Shown here: positions 6,632 through 7,260 of the stretch, piece after piece
Layout: each line of letters opens with the position of its first letter
Position numbering within the stretch: position 1 is the first letter of the stretch
Origin: Mucilaginibacter sp.
GTDB lineage: Bacteria; Bacteroidota; Bacteroidia; Sphingobacteriales; Sphingobacteriaceae
NCBI GenBank assembly: GCA_028288315.1
Contig: JAQBNY010000336.1
Location: forward strand, 1 to 7,260
DNA length: 7,260 nt
Direction: 5' to 3'
Position numbers and translations under genes: made by a program
The notes under the pieces: model-generated
What the model was told of the DNA's origin: nothing
Seen by the model: the letters and a program-made list of their open reading frames with translations, nothing else
Databases searched by the model: none

Positions 6632-7201
6632 TTACAGTCCGCTATTACTCCTGAACAACTTTATGGCAATAGCTAACAGGATTATACCAAATGCCTTACG
6701 CAAAATGTGCAAACCTGTTTTGCCGAAAAGTTTTTCGAGCCATTGCACGTTCTTTAGTACCAGGTAGACAAACAGCGTATTAAGCACAATTCCTACTAGA
6801 ATATTTTGCGTTTGATATTGCGATTTTAAGGATAACAGGGTTGTCATGGTGCCTGCGCCTGCAATTAAAGGAAATGCAAGCGGCACTATTGAAACAGCTT
6901 CAGGAGCTTCTTCTTTAAAAAAGTTGACACCTAATATCATCTCCAGCGCAATAATAAAAATTACTATGGAACCTGCTATGGCGAATGATGATATATCCAA
7001 CCCTATTACGGCCAGCAGTTCATCGCCCACAAAAAGGAAGGCAACCATTAGAATTAGTACTACTATGCTCGCTTTCTCTGACTCGATATGACCGGCACGC
7101 TGGCGCAATTGTATTATTACGGGTATAGCCCCTAAAATATCAATAATTGCGAAGAGGATCATGGTTACTGATAATACCTCTTTAAATATTAGTGGATGCA
7201 T
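6632..7201 (-). CDS. MarC family integral membrane protein
   Basis: This inner-membrane protein of 189 residues belongs to the MarC (UPF0056) family, whose function is still unsettled; the old link to multiple antibiotic resistance in Escherichia coli did not hold up. About six membrane segments are visible, at roughly 8-31, 43-59, 70-91, 103-125, 132-150 and 166-183. Family signatures are IIDILGAIPVI (19-29), where many members have DPxGxxP, FAIAGSIVIFIIALEMILG (73-91) and AFPLIAGAGTMTT (109-121). The length is slightly under the usual 200 or so residues, and the protein looks complete. The ATG at 7199-7201 follows, by four bases, the stop of a probable upstream gene on the same strand, suggesting an operon. 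It converges on the permease gene, with the palindromic element between them. Confidence 0.93.
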   Translation of the reverse strand: MHPLIFKEVLSVTMILFAIIDILGAIPVIIQLRQRAGHIESEKASIVVLILMVAFLFVGDELLAVIGLDISSFAIAGSIVIFIIALEMILGVNFFKEEAPEAVSIVPLAFPLIAGAGTMTTLLSLKSQYQTQNILVGIVLNTLFVYLVLKNVQWLEKLFGKTGLHILRKAFGIILLAIAIKLFRSNSGL

Positions 7202-7205
7202 AGGT

Positions 7206-7260
7206 TTAGGATTTACTTTCTTTTAATTTTAAACGGATACTAAACAAAAATGCAATTAAA
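7206..7260 (-). CDS. partial CDS, C-terminal end of a possible membrane protein
   Basis: On the minus strand the bases entering from the right edge read as 17 codons, LIAFLFSIRLKLKESKS, then TAA at 7206-7208, four bases before the marC start. A hydrophobic stretch followed by a basic tail is what the end of an inner-membrane protein looks like, and the tight spacing fits an operon with marC. With so few residues the family cannot be named, and the frame could be open by chance. The competing reading is a divergent plus-strand start, ATG at 7250, behind an A-rich leader. Confidence 0.4.
   Translation of the reverse strand, partial: LIAFLFSIRLKLKESKS

Noticed and set aside
6846..7091. Plus-strand open frame inside marC
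   Set aside because: It is fully antisense to a clear MarC family protein, and its composition is that of a complement frame.
7250..7260. Possible divergent gene starting ATG CAA TTA
   Set aside because: Only three codons are visible. The A-rich leader is suggestive, but the minus-strand tail reading explains the region at least as well.

Overview
The window reads as ordinary chromosomal DNA of a Bacteroidota bacterium, most likely of the Sphingobacteriaceae (Mucilaginibacter/Pedobacter-like). This rests on moderately AT-rich coding sequence, few recognisable Shine-Dalgarno sites, an RsmB-type 'Fmu/Sun' methyltransferase next to a PBP1-type lipoprotein, and a long MacB/FtsX-type permease of the sort abundant in this phylum. 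The genus is an inference from protein style, not from a search.

Layout. Positions 42-3935 carry a tightly packed plus-strand cluster: guaA (GMP synthase), then a lipoprotein with a type 1 periplasmic-binding fold, then an RNA m5C methyltransferase. guaA overlaps the lipoprotein gene by 44 nt. The lipoprotein gene is interrupted by an in-frame TGA at 2608-2610. The same frame continues as convincing protein for 54 more codons and ends in an ATGA overlap with the methyltransferase start. After a 121-nt gap, a separate plus-strand gene (4057-6462) encodes an 801-residue ABC-type permease with no ATPase beside it. From the right edge, a minus-strand marC-family membrane protein gene (6632-7201) converges on it. 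A likely membrane-protein tail lies just upstream of marC and runs off the window.

The 169-nt convergent gap (6463-6631) holds an imperfect inverted repeat of about 95 bp that looks like a dispersed palindromic element and probably also ends transcription. A short purine-rich, roughly heptameric stretch lies beside it.

Functionally the genes are housekeeping or envelope related: guanine nucleotide synthesis, RNA modification, a cell-envelope lipoprotein, and two membrane proteins. I found no defence system, CRISPR array, prophage, insertion sequence or RNA gene. The observations most worth a second look are the in-frame stop in the lipoprotein gene and the palindromic element. I do not see evidence of a new biological system.
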